This document shows positions 1-5,625 of a stretch of DNA of 7,633 nt, in pieces (the stretch's first letter is position 1; every line of letters starts with the position of its first letter). The notes under the pieces were generated by a model. The model was not told the DNA's origin. It ran no database searches and was given only the letters and a program-made list of their open reading frames with translations. Origin of the DNA: Pseudomonadota bacterium (GTDB lineage Bacteria; Pseudomonadota; Gammaproteobacteria; GRL18); NCBI GenBank assembly GCA_030632745.1, contig DAOVUE010000057.1, positions 1 to 7,633 of the forward strand, given 5' to 3'. A program made the position numbers and the translations under genes.

Positions 1-684
1 CACTCCCGGCGGATCAAAATTTTGTATTTGATGCAATACCGCTTCAACTTCATCGCTGTCTATTTCATCTTCAGGAGAAAATGATTCTAATAATTCTTCT
101 ACAGACTGGGTAAGATAGCCTGATTCGTCAATGGTATCAATAATTGCATCGGCAATCATTCTGTCTGAATCACTAAAAGGACTCATTTCCATCTGCCAGA
201 TAAGATGTTCCTTCAGACTGTCTTCAGTTTTACCATTATTTTCAAATAAATTACTATCATCACCACTCCAGGGATTTGTATTGCTTTGCCCTGCTGTATA
301 TGAAGTGCTATTATCATATTCATCTTCCCAACTGGAATCTGTTGCAAGTTCTTCGGGAATATCATTTTGAGTATTTTCAAAATCAACCTGCTCAGATTTT
401 ATTTCTTTATTGAAATCATCTTCAGCTGAGTTTGTGTTTGAATCGCTATTGGCAGTGGCAGGTGCAGCAGCTTCTATTGTGGACTGTTCATTTTCGGCAT
501 CAGAGGTGTTTTTATTATCATTAGCCAGATCTTCATCAATTTCAAGCATCACATTGCTGTCTAATGCTTCCTGTATCTCCTGTTGGAGATCCAGACTGGA
601 TAATTGCAGCAGCTTGATAGCCTGCTGCAATTGAGGCGTCATTGTAAGTTGCTGGCCTAAGCGTAATTGAAGAGATTGTTTCAT
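1..684 (-). CDS. rpoN: RNA polymerase sigma-54 factor RpoN, N-terminal part (cut by window edge)
   Basis: This is the alternative sigma factor that directs RNA polymerase to -24/-12 promoters, which need an AAA+ enhancer-binding activator to open. The reading frame starts at the ATG at 684 and stays open for 228 codons to the edge. Residues 1-50 match sigma-54 region I: MKQSLQLRLGQQL, then MTPQLQQAIKLLQLS, glutamine- and leucine-rich, nearly the same as E. coli. Residues about 51-155 are a very acidic, Asn/Ser-rich linker (region II), roughly 35-40 residues longer than I recall for E. coli. The core-binding region begins near HLIWQMEMSPFSDSDR and continues through DESGYLT and FDPPGV. A purine-rich AAAAAAGG lies 18 nt or more upstream, too far for an ordinary ribosome binding site, but the protein match fixes the start. 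It follows lptB in the same direction, as in most gammaproteobacteria, but after a 260-bp gap that holds its own promoter signals. Identification is secure. Confidence 0.97.
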   Translation of the reverse strand, partial: MKQSLQLRLGQQLTMTPQLQQAIKLLQLSSLDLQQEIQEALDSNVMLEIDEDLANDNKNTSDAENEQSTIEAAAPATANSDSNTNSAEDDFNKEIKSEQVDFENTQNDIPEELATDSSWEDEYDNSTSYTAGQSNTNPWSGDDSNLFENNGKTEDSLKEHLIWQMEMSPFSDSDRMIADAIIDTIDESGYLTQSVEELLESFSPEDEIDSDEVEAVLHQIQNFDPPGV

Positions 685-804
685 AAATTAAATTAACGAT
701 TACCTTTTTTACTTGCAAGTTACTTTCAAACTAATGTTCTCACAGCGACAGCGGCAAACAATATTTGCTGAGGGCTCTTATTTAACTCTATAGTTAGATA
801 GTAG

Positions 805-820
805 CTCAAAATACGTGCCA
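805..820 (-). promoter_or_regulatory. Sigma-54-like recognition sequence upstream of rpoN
   Basis: On the minus strand the sequence reads TGGCACG-TATT-TTGAG. The sigma-54 consensus is TGGCACG-N4-TTGCW, so the -24 half is perfect, the spacing is exact, and the -12 half keeps TTG but has A where the conserved C should be. It lies about 120 bp before the rpoN start codon and some 25-40 bp downstream of the candidate sigma-70 start. It could be a weak autoregulatory promoter or a binding site where sigma-54 holoenzyme blocks its own gene. The lost -12 GC pair makes strong promoter activity doubtful. Confidence 0.4.
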
Positions 821-851
821 TTGCAGTTGATTCTGATCAAATAAGTTGATT

Positions 852-860
852 ATTTTAACA
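852..860 (-). promoter_or_regulatory. Candidate sigma-70 extended -10 promoter for rpoN
   Basis: On the minus strand the sequence TGTTAAAAT is a full TGn extended -10 followed by TAAAAT, five of six to TATAAT. A partial -35, TTAATA at 880-875, lies 17 bp upstream with four of six matches. Transcription would start near 845, giving rpoN a leader of about 160 nt. AT-rich DNA yields such matches easily, so the TGn motif and the position ahead of rpoN are the main support. Confidence 0.45.
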
Positions 861-861
861 G

Positions 862-909
862 AATATAACTAATTTATTAATTATCAACTAGCTATCAATT
901 AGTTATATT
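862..909. repeat. 13-bp-arm inverted repeat overlapping the rpoN -35 region
   Basis: The arms at 862-874 and 897-909 are perfect complements (AATATAACTAATT and its reverse complement) around a 22-bp centre that includes CTAG and two ATCAA motifs. The repeat starts 36 bp past the lptB stop and covers the candidate -35 of rpoN. It could be an operator for a dimeric repressor or a weak 3'-end hairpin of the lpt transcript. The arms are nearly all A-T pairs and no T-run follows, which argues against an intrinsic terminator. Confidence 0.55.
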
Positions 910-944
910 GTATTGTATTTTATTTTGCAGGAAATTTTATTGAA

Positions 945-1682
945 CTAGATCTTAAAATTTTCACCTAAGTAAATACTCCGAACCTGTTTATTATTTAACA
1001 GCTGCTCAGGTGTTCCTTCTGCAATGACACTACCGTTATTCATTATATAAGCATGTTTACACACACTCAGTGTTTCTCTGACATTATGATCAGTAATCAA
1101 AACGCCTATATTTGTTTCAGTTAATTGCAGGATAATAGACTGGATATCATGCACTGAAATAGGATCAACACCGGCAAAGGGCTCATCTAGTAAGACAAAG
1201 TCGGGTTCCATTGACAATGTCCGCGCAATTTCAACCCGTCGTCGTTCTCCACCTGATAGGCTGATACCAATAGAATCACGAATATGAGAAATACTGAACT
1301 CATCCAGTAAACGTTCTAAATGAGCCTTTCTATCAGAGCCATTGAGATCTTTTCGCGTTTGCAAAATAGCCATGATATTTTCTGCTACTGTCAATTTTCT
1401 AAAAACAGAGGCTTCCTGAGGTAGATAACCAATGCCCTGCTGTGCCCGTTTATGAATGGGCTGATGAGTAATATCCTGCCCCTGACAGGTGATTTTTCCA
1501 CTATCGCTATGGATTAAACCAACCACCATATAAAAGCTGGTAGTCTTTCCAGCACCATTAGGACCTAATAAGCCGACCACTTCTCCTTTCTGTACAGCAA
1601 AAGAAACATTGTTTACCACATGACGTGATTTGAATGTTTTATTTAAATTTTCAGCTCGTAATTCTAATTGAGAGTTTGACAT
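945..1682 (-). CDS. lptB: LPS export ABC transporter ATP-binding protein LptB
   Basis: LptB is the cytoplasmic ATPase of the LptB2FGC complex, which extracts lipopolysaccharide from the inner membrane and pushes it along the periplasmic Lpt bridge. The 245-residue protein has every ABC motif: Walker A GPNGAGKT (40-47), Q-loop Gln89, signature LSGGERRR (142-149), Walker B FVLLDEP (162-168) with catalytic Glu167, and the H-loop His199 in TDHNVRETL. Phe94-Arg95 after the Q-loop correspond to the groove residues that hold the coupling helices of LptF and LptG in E. coli. The length is normal for the family. It follows lptA after 12 nt that lack a clear Shine-Dalgarno sequence, so its translation is probably coupled. 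It is the last gene of the lpt run before the gap to rpoN. LptF and LptG are not in this window, as expected from their separate locus in E. coli. Confidence 0.97.
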   Translation of the reverse strand: MSNSQLELRAENLNKTFKSRHVVNNVSFAVQKGEVVGLLGPNGAGKTTSFYMVVGLIHSDSGKITCQGQDITHQPIHKRAQQGIGYLPQEASVFRKLTVAENIMAILQTRKDLNGSDRKAHLERLLDEFSISHIRDSIGISLSGGERRRVEIARTLSMEPDFVLLDEPFAGVDPISVHDIQSIILQLTETNIGVLITDHNVRETLSVCKHAYIMNNGSVIAEGTPEQLLNNKQVRSIYLGENFKI

Positions 1683-1694
1683 ATTGATTTTGTA

Positions 1695-2264
1695 TTATTT
1701 ATTTTTTCTAGGTTGAATGGTCACTCTTACACGATTACTTCCGGCAACAGGCTTACCCTGACTGTCTTTTTGACTGGTGGCAATAACGGTTTCTTTCTTT
1801 GTATCATAAATAATTTTATTACTGCTGAAAGTATCACCATCCTGCTGCACATGGGCTTTTTTCAGTAAATGAATTTTATCTTTTTTAAGATAGTAAATCA
1901 TAGTCTCCGCTCTGGCTTTAAAATCCTGGGATTTTCCTTCAGGACGTTGTTTGAAGCTGGCTAATTTTTTATTACCCACTGCAACAGCCTTTTCTAATTC
2001 TTTAACATTATCATTATACAAGGTGAGTTTATCTGCTTTGATAACCATGCTGCCCTGGGTTAATATGACATTTCCAGTATAAACACTAACGCCGTTTAAA
2101 TCATCAATATCAGCAGTATCCGCTTCTAATTCAATAGGCTGGTCTCGATCGCTTGCCAGTGCCATTGCTATTGAGGGGATAAGAAAGGGAATAATAAACA
2201 AAGCAGGAAGCAGCGGCTGCAATGCTTTTAAAAGTGTTATTTTTACAAAAGAATCGATTTTCAT
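1695..2264 (-). CDS. lptA: LPS transport periplasmic bridge protein LptA
   Basis: LptA oligomerises into the beta-jellyroll bridge that carries lipopolysaccharide across the periplasm from LptC to LptD. The 189-residue precursor has a basic start, a hydrophobic stretch at about residues 18-34 and a likely signal peptidase I site after ALA (37), leaving mature SDRDQPIELEAD. The DQPI start, the ADTADIDDLNGVSVYTGNV segment and TQGSMVIKADKLTLY are the usual OstA/LptA repeats. The basic C-terminus (QPRKNK) is also typical. It begins 13 nt after the lptC stop with AGG as a modest ribosome binding site, and is followed 12 nt later by lptB. In E. coli the lptAB pair has its own envelope-stress promoter inside lptC; I did not find a convincing sigma-E sequence here. 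Confidence 0.93.
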   Translation of the reverse strand: MKIDSFVKITLLKALQPLLPALFIIPFLIPSIAMALASDRDQPIELEADTADIDDLNGVSVYTGNVILTQGSMVIKADKLTLYNDNVKELEKAVAVGNKKLASFKQRPEGKSQDFKARAETMIYYLKKDKIHLLKKAHVQQDGDTFSSNKIIYDTKKETVIATSQKDSQGKPVAGSNRVRVTIQPRKNK

Positions 2265-2277
2265 TATTGTAAGCCTG

Positions 2278-2874
2278 TTAGGGTTTTATTTGTTCGGTTT
2301 TTGACAGGTGTTTGCCTTTGACATTGTGCAATAAGATATAATGTTCAACATCTAAATAGGCTCGCATTCCCACTCCTGTAACAACACTGGTGTCGGTTGT
2401 GATTTTTATTTTTTCATCAGATTCAGCATATTCTTTATCAGGCCAGATGGTCAATTCAGGTGTTTTTAATTGTGAATATTGATTATACTCTGAGCGTTTA
2501 CGAGTAATAATAGTATTACCTTTTAAAATAATGCGACTGCCATCATGATTGCTCCAGCCCTGCTCAGCGCTGATTAAAACGGGAGAACCCTCCTCTCGAA
2601 AAAACGTAATTCTGGGACTGGTTATTTCTGAATCTTCTTTACCGGGGTAATGAAAGAGTTTCTCCCCGACCACCTTACTTTTTGGCTTCCCCGTTTCACC
2701 ATAATTTATAATATAAGCATTATTAACAAAGGTGTCAGCTACTTTTTTTTGATTATTTTGTTTTGGAAAGTCAATGTTGCTGTGACTGACTCCTGTTGTT
2801 TTCAGGACAGACCAGGTGATTAAGATAGAAATAATCGGGAAACTGATTAAAAAAATAAAGAGTTTTTTATCCAT
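2278..2874 (-). CDS. lptC: LPS export protein LptC
   Basis: LptC is the single-span inner-membrane protein that receives lipopolysaccharide from LptB2FG and hands it to LptA. The 198-residue protein has an N-terminal membrane helix (about residues 5-25) preceded by MDKK, then a periplasmic beta-rich domain. Family marks include the AYIINYGETGKP segment, LFHYPGKEDSEITSPRITFF, the GNTIITRK strand and the TGVGMRAYLD motif near the end, which holds the conserved glycines. The length is close to the E. coli protein. It lies 25 nt after kdsC. The ATG at 2874 has no strong Shine-Dalgarno sequence, and an out-of-frame ATG lies 5 nt upstream. Sequence conservation in this family is low, so the call rests on fold-like features and position between kdsC and lptA; together they make it firm. 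Confidence 0.92.
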   Translation of the reverse strand: MDKKLFIFLISFPIISILITWSVLKTTGVSHSNIDFPKQNNQKKVADTFVNNAYIINYGETGKPKSKVVGEKLFHYPGKEDSEITSPRITFFREEGSPVLISAEQGWSNHDGSRIILKGNTIITRKRSEYNQYSQLKTPELTIWPDKEYAESDEKIKITTDTSVVTGVGMRAYLDVEHYILLHNVKGKHLSKTEQIKP

Positions 2875-2899
2875 ACCATTTTGTATCGACTAGGAGTTT

Positions 2900-3442
2900 T
2901 TATCCTAAATAATAAGAAAACTGTTCGTCCAGGGTGCCCTGAGCCTGCATCAGCAATTCACACACATCCCGAACAGCACCATGACCGCCCGTATGCTGTG
3001 TAACCCAGTCTGAATGGTCTTTTACTACATCATGGGCATCAGCTACGGCAATTGACAGGCCAACCTGTTTCATTACGGACAGGTCAACCAGGTCATCTCC
3101 GACATAAGCTGTTTGCTCTGGACTAAGTTTCAGCTGGTGACATAAATCTTTAAAAGCCTGTAGTTTATTCAATTGTCCCTGAAAAACTAAATCAATATTT
3201 AAATTTTTCATTCGATGTGTAACAACTTCTGAAGTTCTTGCTGTTATGACGGCAAGCGGGATACCGGAACGCTGTAACATCATAATACCCAGGCCATCTC
3301 TGGAATGAAAGGCCTTGTATTCCCGGCCTTTATTATCAAAAAAAAGCCCTCCATCAGTCATTACTCCATCAACATCGCAGATTAATAATTTTATCTTTTC
3401 GGCTTTAGCTGTTAGTTCAGCCCCGGCGATTATTTCCTGCAT
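2900..3442 (-). CDS. kdsC: 3-deoxy-D-manno-octulosonate 8-phosphate phosphatase KdsC
   Basis: KdsC removes phosphate from Kdo 8-phosphate to give Kdo, the inner-core sugar that links lipid A to the LPS core. The 180 residues are a compact HAD phosphatase without a cap domain: motif I DVDGVMTDG with nucleophile Asp23 and acid/base Asp25, motif II Thr67 in VITART, Lys93, and motif III GDDLVD with Asp116 and Asp117. The C-terminal GGHGAVRDVCE (152-162) is the tail that reaches the neighbouring active site in the KdsC tetramer. The start at 3442 is well supported by AGGAGCT seven bases upstream. In E. coli kdsD (arabinose 5-phosphate isomerase) directly precedes kdsC; here the antiporter gene does, so that pathway partner must be elsewhere or be replaced. 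Confidence 0.96.
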   Translation of the reverse strand: MQEIIAGAELTAKAEKIKLLICDVDGVMTDGGLFFDNKGREYKAFHSRDGLGIMMLQRSGIPLAVITARTSEVVTHRMKNLNIDLVFQGQLNKLQAFKDLCHQLKLSPEQTAYVGDDLVDLSVMKQVGLSIAVADAHDVVKDHSDWVTQHTGGHGAVRDVCELLMQAQGTLDEQFSYYLG

Positions 3443-3449
3443 TGATGTG

Positions 3450-3456
3450 AGCTCCT
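3450..3456 (-). promoter_or_regulatory. Strong ribosome binding site of kdsC overlapping the antiporter stop
   Basis: AGGAGCT lies 7 nt before the kdsC ATG and shares its first two bases with the TAG stop of the antiporter gene. It is the best Shine-Dalgarno sequence in the operon, and its position suggests that ribosomes ending the antiporter can pass straight to kdsC. Confidence 0.75.
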
Positions 3457-4447
3457 AAAGACTTTGCTGATAGATAACAACCATATAGGCAATATAACAT
3501 AATAATAACAGGCTCCCCTCAAGGCGGTTTATTTTACCTTTACCCCTAAACCCGTAAGCAAATATAAATAATAAGACAGACAGCACCATCATAACAGGGT
3601 AATCACGATCTAGCACGCTGGGCTCTAATATTGCACCGGTCATGATGCCGGGAATACCCAGTACACCCAGCAGATTGAACATATTAGAACCAATAATATT
3701 GCCGATAGCCATTTCGTGTTCATTTTTAAGGGCACTGGTAATGGATGCTGCCAGTTCCGGTAAACTGGTACCGATGGCAACAATGGTTAAACCAATGACT
3801 AAGTCGCTGACCTGGTATTCATGTGCAATATTAACAGCTCCCCAGACTAATAGACGGGAGCTTACTAATAGAATCACTAAACCAACAAGAAGCCATAAAA
3901 ATGCCCTTGCTGTCGATATATCTGTGGGGATTTCTTCGGCAAATTCCTGTTCTAAAGGATCCTCATCTCTAGTGTGATTATTTTTTTTGTGACGACTCTC
4001 CTGTATGCCCATCAGAGTAATAAAAGTCATTAAGGCAAACATTCCCAGGATAAGAATATAACCATCAGTATGACTTAAAACCCCGTCCCATAGCAAAGCC
4101 CATACAATAATCATGATTAAGAACATGATGGGATATTCACGTTTAAGGATTTTTGAATTAACCATTAAGGGAGAAACGAGTGCTGTAATGCCCAGCACGA
4201 GAGCAATATTGGTAATATTCGAACCCAGAGCATTACCAACGGCTAAATTGGGTGTACCTTCGTAAGCAGCCACGCCGGAAACTATCATTTCCGGTGCAGA
4301 GGTACCGAAACCAACAATAGTCAGACCAATAATCAGAGGTGAAACACCAAAATTTAACGCAATGCCTGAAGCTCCAAGTACAAAACGATCCGCGCTCCAG
4401 ACAAGTAATATGAATCCAGCCAGAATGGCAATACTATTTAACAGCAT
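3455..4447 (-). CDS. yrbG: Calcium/sodium antiporter, YrbG-like (CaCA superfamily)
   Basis: This is an inner-membrane cation exchanger of the Ca2+/cation antiporter superfamily. The 330-residue protein has about ten hydrophobic helices in two inverted halves. Each half carries an alpha repeat: GFGTSAPE (46-53) with GNALGSNITN (71-80), and AIGTSLPE (224-231) with GNIIGSNMFN (249-258). Glu53 and Glu231 fit the acidic ion-binding residues known from the archaeal NCX homologue. The halves are joined by a charged cytoplasmic loop (about 150-180) rich in His, Lys, Asp and Glu. It starts 3 nt after the mlaA stop (TAA CAG ATG), with GAAGAA inside the mlaA end as a modest ribosome binding site, so the two are probably translationally coupled. 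yrbG also leads the kdsDC-lptCAB run in E. coli. The ion specificity and the physiological role of this conserved placement are not established by the sequence. Confidence 0.92.
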   Translation of the reverse strand: MLLNSIAILAGFILLVWSADRFVLGASGIALNFGVSPLIIGLTIVGFGTSAPEMIVSGVAAYEGTPNLAVGNALGSNITNIALVLGITALVSPLMVNSKILKREYPIMFLIMIIVWALLWDGVLSHTDGYILILGMFALMTFITLMGIQESRHKKNNHTRDEDPLEQEFAEEIPTDISTARAFLWLLVGLVILLVSSRLLVWGAVNIAHEYQVSDLVIGLTIVAIGTSLPELAASITSALKNEHEMAIGNIIGSNMFNLLGVLGIPGIMTGAILEPSVLDRDYPVMMVLSVLLFIFAYGFRGKGKINRLEGSLLLLCYIAYMVVIYQQSL

Positions 4448-4450
4448 CTG

Positions 4451-5257
4451 TTATTCTTCAAAATCTTCAAAGTCATCGAAAATAGCTTTTGGCGGCGGCG
4501 GATTATCATCATAAATTCTGTTTTGGCGCCACTGATAATAAGACTCACGAGTAAAACTATAAGGGTCTAATGCCAGCTCATCCCTCATCTCGGTTGTTTT
4601 AAGCAGGTCGGCTCTCAGGTCAACGGTACGTACAGCCGACAGCCCGAATGATGCAGATGCGGGAGATACCTGATTAATAGGGTGAAGTAAATAGTCAACG
4701 ACCAGTGAGGGCGCATCACGTACACTGCTGGGGCCTAGTATAGGAATAACAACATAAGGACCTGAACCCACTCCCCAGAACCCCAGAGTATCGGCAAAGC
4801 TTGCCTGATGTTTGGGCAAGCCCATAGGTGTTCCCAGATCAATTAAGCCGAGAAAACCGTATGTCGTATTAACTGAAAAACGTAATATATCAGAGCTGAA
4901 TTGTTCCAGCTTAAGCTGCAGTATACCATTGATAATGATAACCACATCATCCAGATTACTAAAAAAATTATGTGTACCTGTCTGCACTGGACTGGGTAAT
5001 TTTTGATAGCCCTCAGCTGCAGGTTTTAAAATCATCCGGTCAAAACCTTCATTAAAAGCGTAGATTTTTCTATTGAGTGATTCCATTGGATCACTTACAT
5101 CACCATCGGCAGTGGTTGATGCACAGCCGGTACTGAGCAGGGCAATCGACAGCAATAGAAAAAGTGTTATGACTTTATTACAGAAAAAGTTGCAAAAAGA
5201 TTGCTGGTGATTATTTTTTTGTTCACCATTCGGGTAGAAATGAGTTAAATAGTTCAT
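4451..5257 (-). CDS. mlaA: Phospholipid-binding lipoprotein MlaA (VacJ)
   Basis: MlaA is the outer-membrane lipoprotein that, with a porin partner, removes misplaced phospholipids from the outer leaflet and passes them to MlaC. With the ATG at 5257 it has 268 residues. A long polar n-region (about 28 residues) precedes a hydrophobic stretch and a lipobox ending in STGC, so Cys45 (codon 5123-5125) would be lipidated. Ser at -3 is a little unusual for a lipobox. The MlaA domain follows: SDPMESLNRKIYAFNEGFD, SNLDDVVIIINGILQ, RFSVNTTYGFLGLID, FADTLGFWGVGSGPYVVIPILG and SSVRDAPS. The tail has four prolines and then a Phe/Asp/Glu-rich end (IFDDFEDFEE). The frame is open for 77 more codons upstream to an ATG at 5488, but that part contains a tandem repeat and no MlaA features, so I reject it. 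The gene heads the antiporter-kdsC-lptCAB run; in E. coli mlaA lies elsewhere. Confidence 0.93.
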   Translation of the reverse strand: MNYLTHFYPNGEQKNNHQQSFCNFFCNKVITLFLLLSIALLSTGCASTTADGDVSDPMESLNRKIYAFNEGFDRMILKPAAEGYQKLPSPVQTGTHNFFSNLDDVVIIINGILQLKLEQFSSDILRFSVNTTYGFLGLIDLGTPMGLPKHQASFADTLGFWGVGSGPYVVIPILGPSSVRDAPSLVVDYLLHPINQVSPASASFGLSAVRTVDLRADLLKTTEMRDELALDPYSFTRESYYQWRQNRIYDDNPPPPKAIFDDFEDFEE

Positions 5258-5431
5258 AAAATTCGTTGTTATCCAGGGGAAATCCCTTATCCTCTCAGCT
5301 ATTTTAATTGCTATAGTCTGAAAAAAGAAGTATAAATTGAAGAATTTACCTAATTTATTCTTTATATGGGCTATTTTGCGGCTATGATAATAAAAATGCA
5401 ATGTTAAATACACACCACTTTTCGATAATGT

Positions 5432-5461
5432 GATCATTTGCAGAACGATCATTTGCAGAAC
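5432..5461. repeat. Perfect 15-bp tandem duplication
   Basis: GATCATTTGCAGAAC occurs twice in immediate succession, at 5432-5446 and 5447-5461, with no mismatch. It lies about 175-205 bp upstream of the mlaA start. Exact identity suggests a recent slippage or small duplication event. Each unit starts with GATC, a Dam site. Whether it binds a regulator is unknown. Confidence 0.9.
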
Positions 5462-5502
5462 ATGGTTATTAATATGAGGTACTTGCAAAACTGCTCTTAG
5501 CT

Positions 5503-5532
5503 TCCCCCTTTTTAAAAGGGGGACTGAGGGGG
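5503..5532. repeat. Palindromic C5T5A4G5 repeat with second G-run, REP/MITE-like
   Basis: Positions 5503-5523 read T C5 T5 A4 G5 A, an inverted repeat with perfect 10-bp arms around one base, followed by CTGA and a second GGGGG (5528-5532). A matching CCCCCTTTAAAAAA lies at 5596-5609 and could be the far end of the same element, about 107 bp in all. This composition stands out sharply from the AT-rich surroundings and resembles the small interspersed palindromic repeats found in many gammaproteobacteria. As RNA the 5503-5523 stem would be stable in either direction. Copy number cannot be judged from one window. Confidence 0.6.
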
Positions 5533-5577
5533 TTGCCTTTTGGAAAAATAAAATCTAAGCCATTGATAATGCAAAAG

Positions 5578-5606
5578 TTAACAAACCTACTCTATCCCCC
5601 TTTAAA
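5578..5606 (+). promoter_or_regulatory. Weak candidate promoter of the unassigned gene
   Basis: TTAACA (five of six to TTGACA) is separated by 17 bp from TTTAAA (four of six to TATAAT). Transcription would start near 5613 and leave only about 13 nt before the ATG at 5626. The -10 half comes from the right-hand C-run repeat. The match is modest. Confidence 0.25.
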
Positions 5607-5625
5607 AAACAATAAAGCGTGTATT

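Larger units (their letters stand above)
685..944. other. lptB-rpoN intergenic region, AT-rich
   Basis: This 260-bp stretch holds no credible gene. Read on the minus strand from the lptB stop it contains, in order, a 13-bp-arm inverted repeat, an extended -10 promoter, two copies of AATCAACT 19 bp apart (844-851 and 825-832), a sigma-54-like site, and a small hairpin GCAAA-TATTG-TTTGC (754-768). A 10-bp palindrome ACTTGCAAGT (711-720) lies just before the rpoN start. The density of dyads suggests a regulatory region rather than filler. No stem followed by a T-run was found, so a classical intrinsic terminator after lptB is not visible. Confidence 0.6.
5258..5625. other. Divergent intergenic region between mlaA and the unassigned gene
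   Basis: This 368-bp AT-rich region should hold the promoter of the minus-strand mlaA-lptB run and that of the plus-strand unassigned gene. For the minus strand the best -10-like hexamer I see is TATAAA (5366-5361), without a good -35. A TTGCAT (5401-5396) lies 17 bp before CAAAAT, also weak. For the plus strand, TTAACA (5578-5583) lies 17 bp before TTTAAA (5601-5606). None is strong. The region also carries a 15-bp tandem duplication and a C/G-run palindromic repeat, described separately. No RNA gene is evident. Confidence 0.5.

Noticed and set aside
131..634. Two plus-strand open frames opposite rpoN
   Set aside because: They are serine-rich antisense readings of the acidic region II of RpoN and have no start signals.
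862..909. Intrinsic terminator of the lpt operon
   Set aside because: The stem is almost all A-T pairs with a 22-nt loop and no T-run, so it was recorded as an inverted repeat instead.
3642..5006. Plus-strand open frames opposite the antiporter and mlaA
   Set aside because: They are shadows of well-supported genes on the minus strand with no family features.
5258..5488. Seventy-seven-codon upstream extension of mlaA to an ATG at 5488
   Set aside because: It includes the 15-bp tandem repeat translated as VLQMI twice, has no lipoprotein signal features, and would bury the signal peptide more than 100 residues inside the protein.
5533..5625. Upstream TTG or ATG (5569) start of the unassigned gene
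   Set aside because: The extension runs through the C/G-run repeat and has a composition unlike the rest of the protein; ATG 5626 is the simpler start, though its ribosome binding site is weak.
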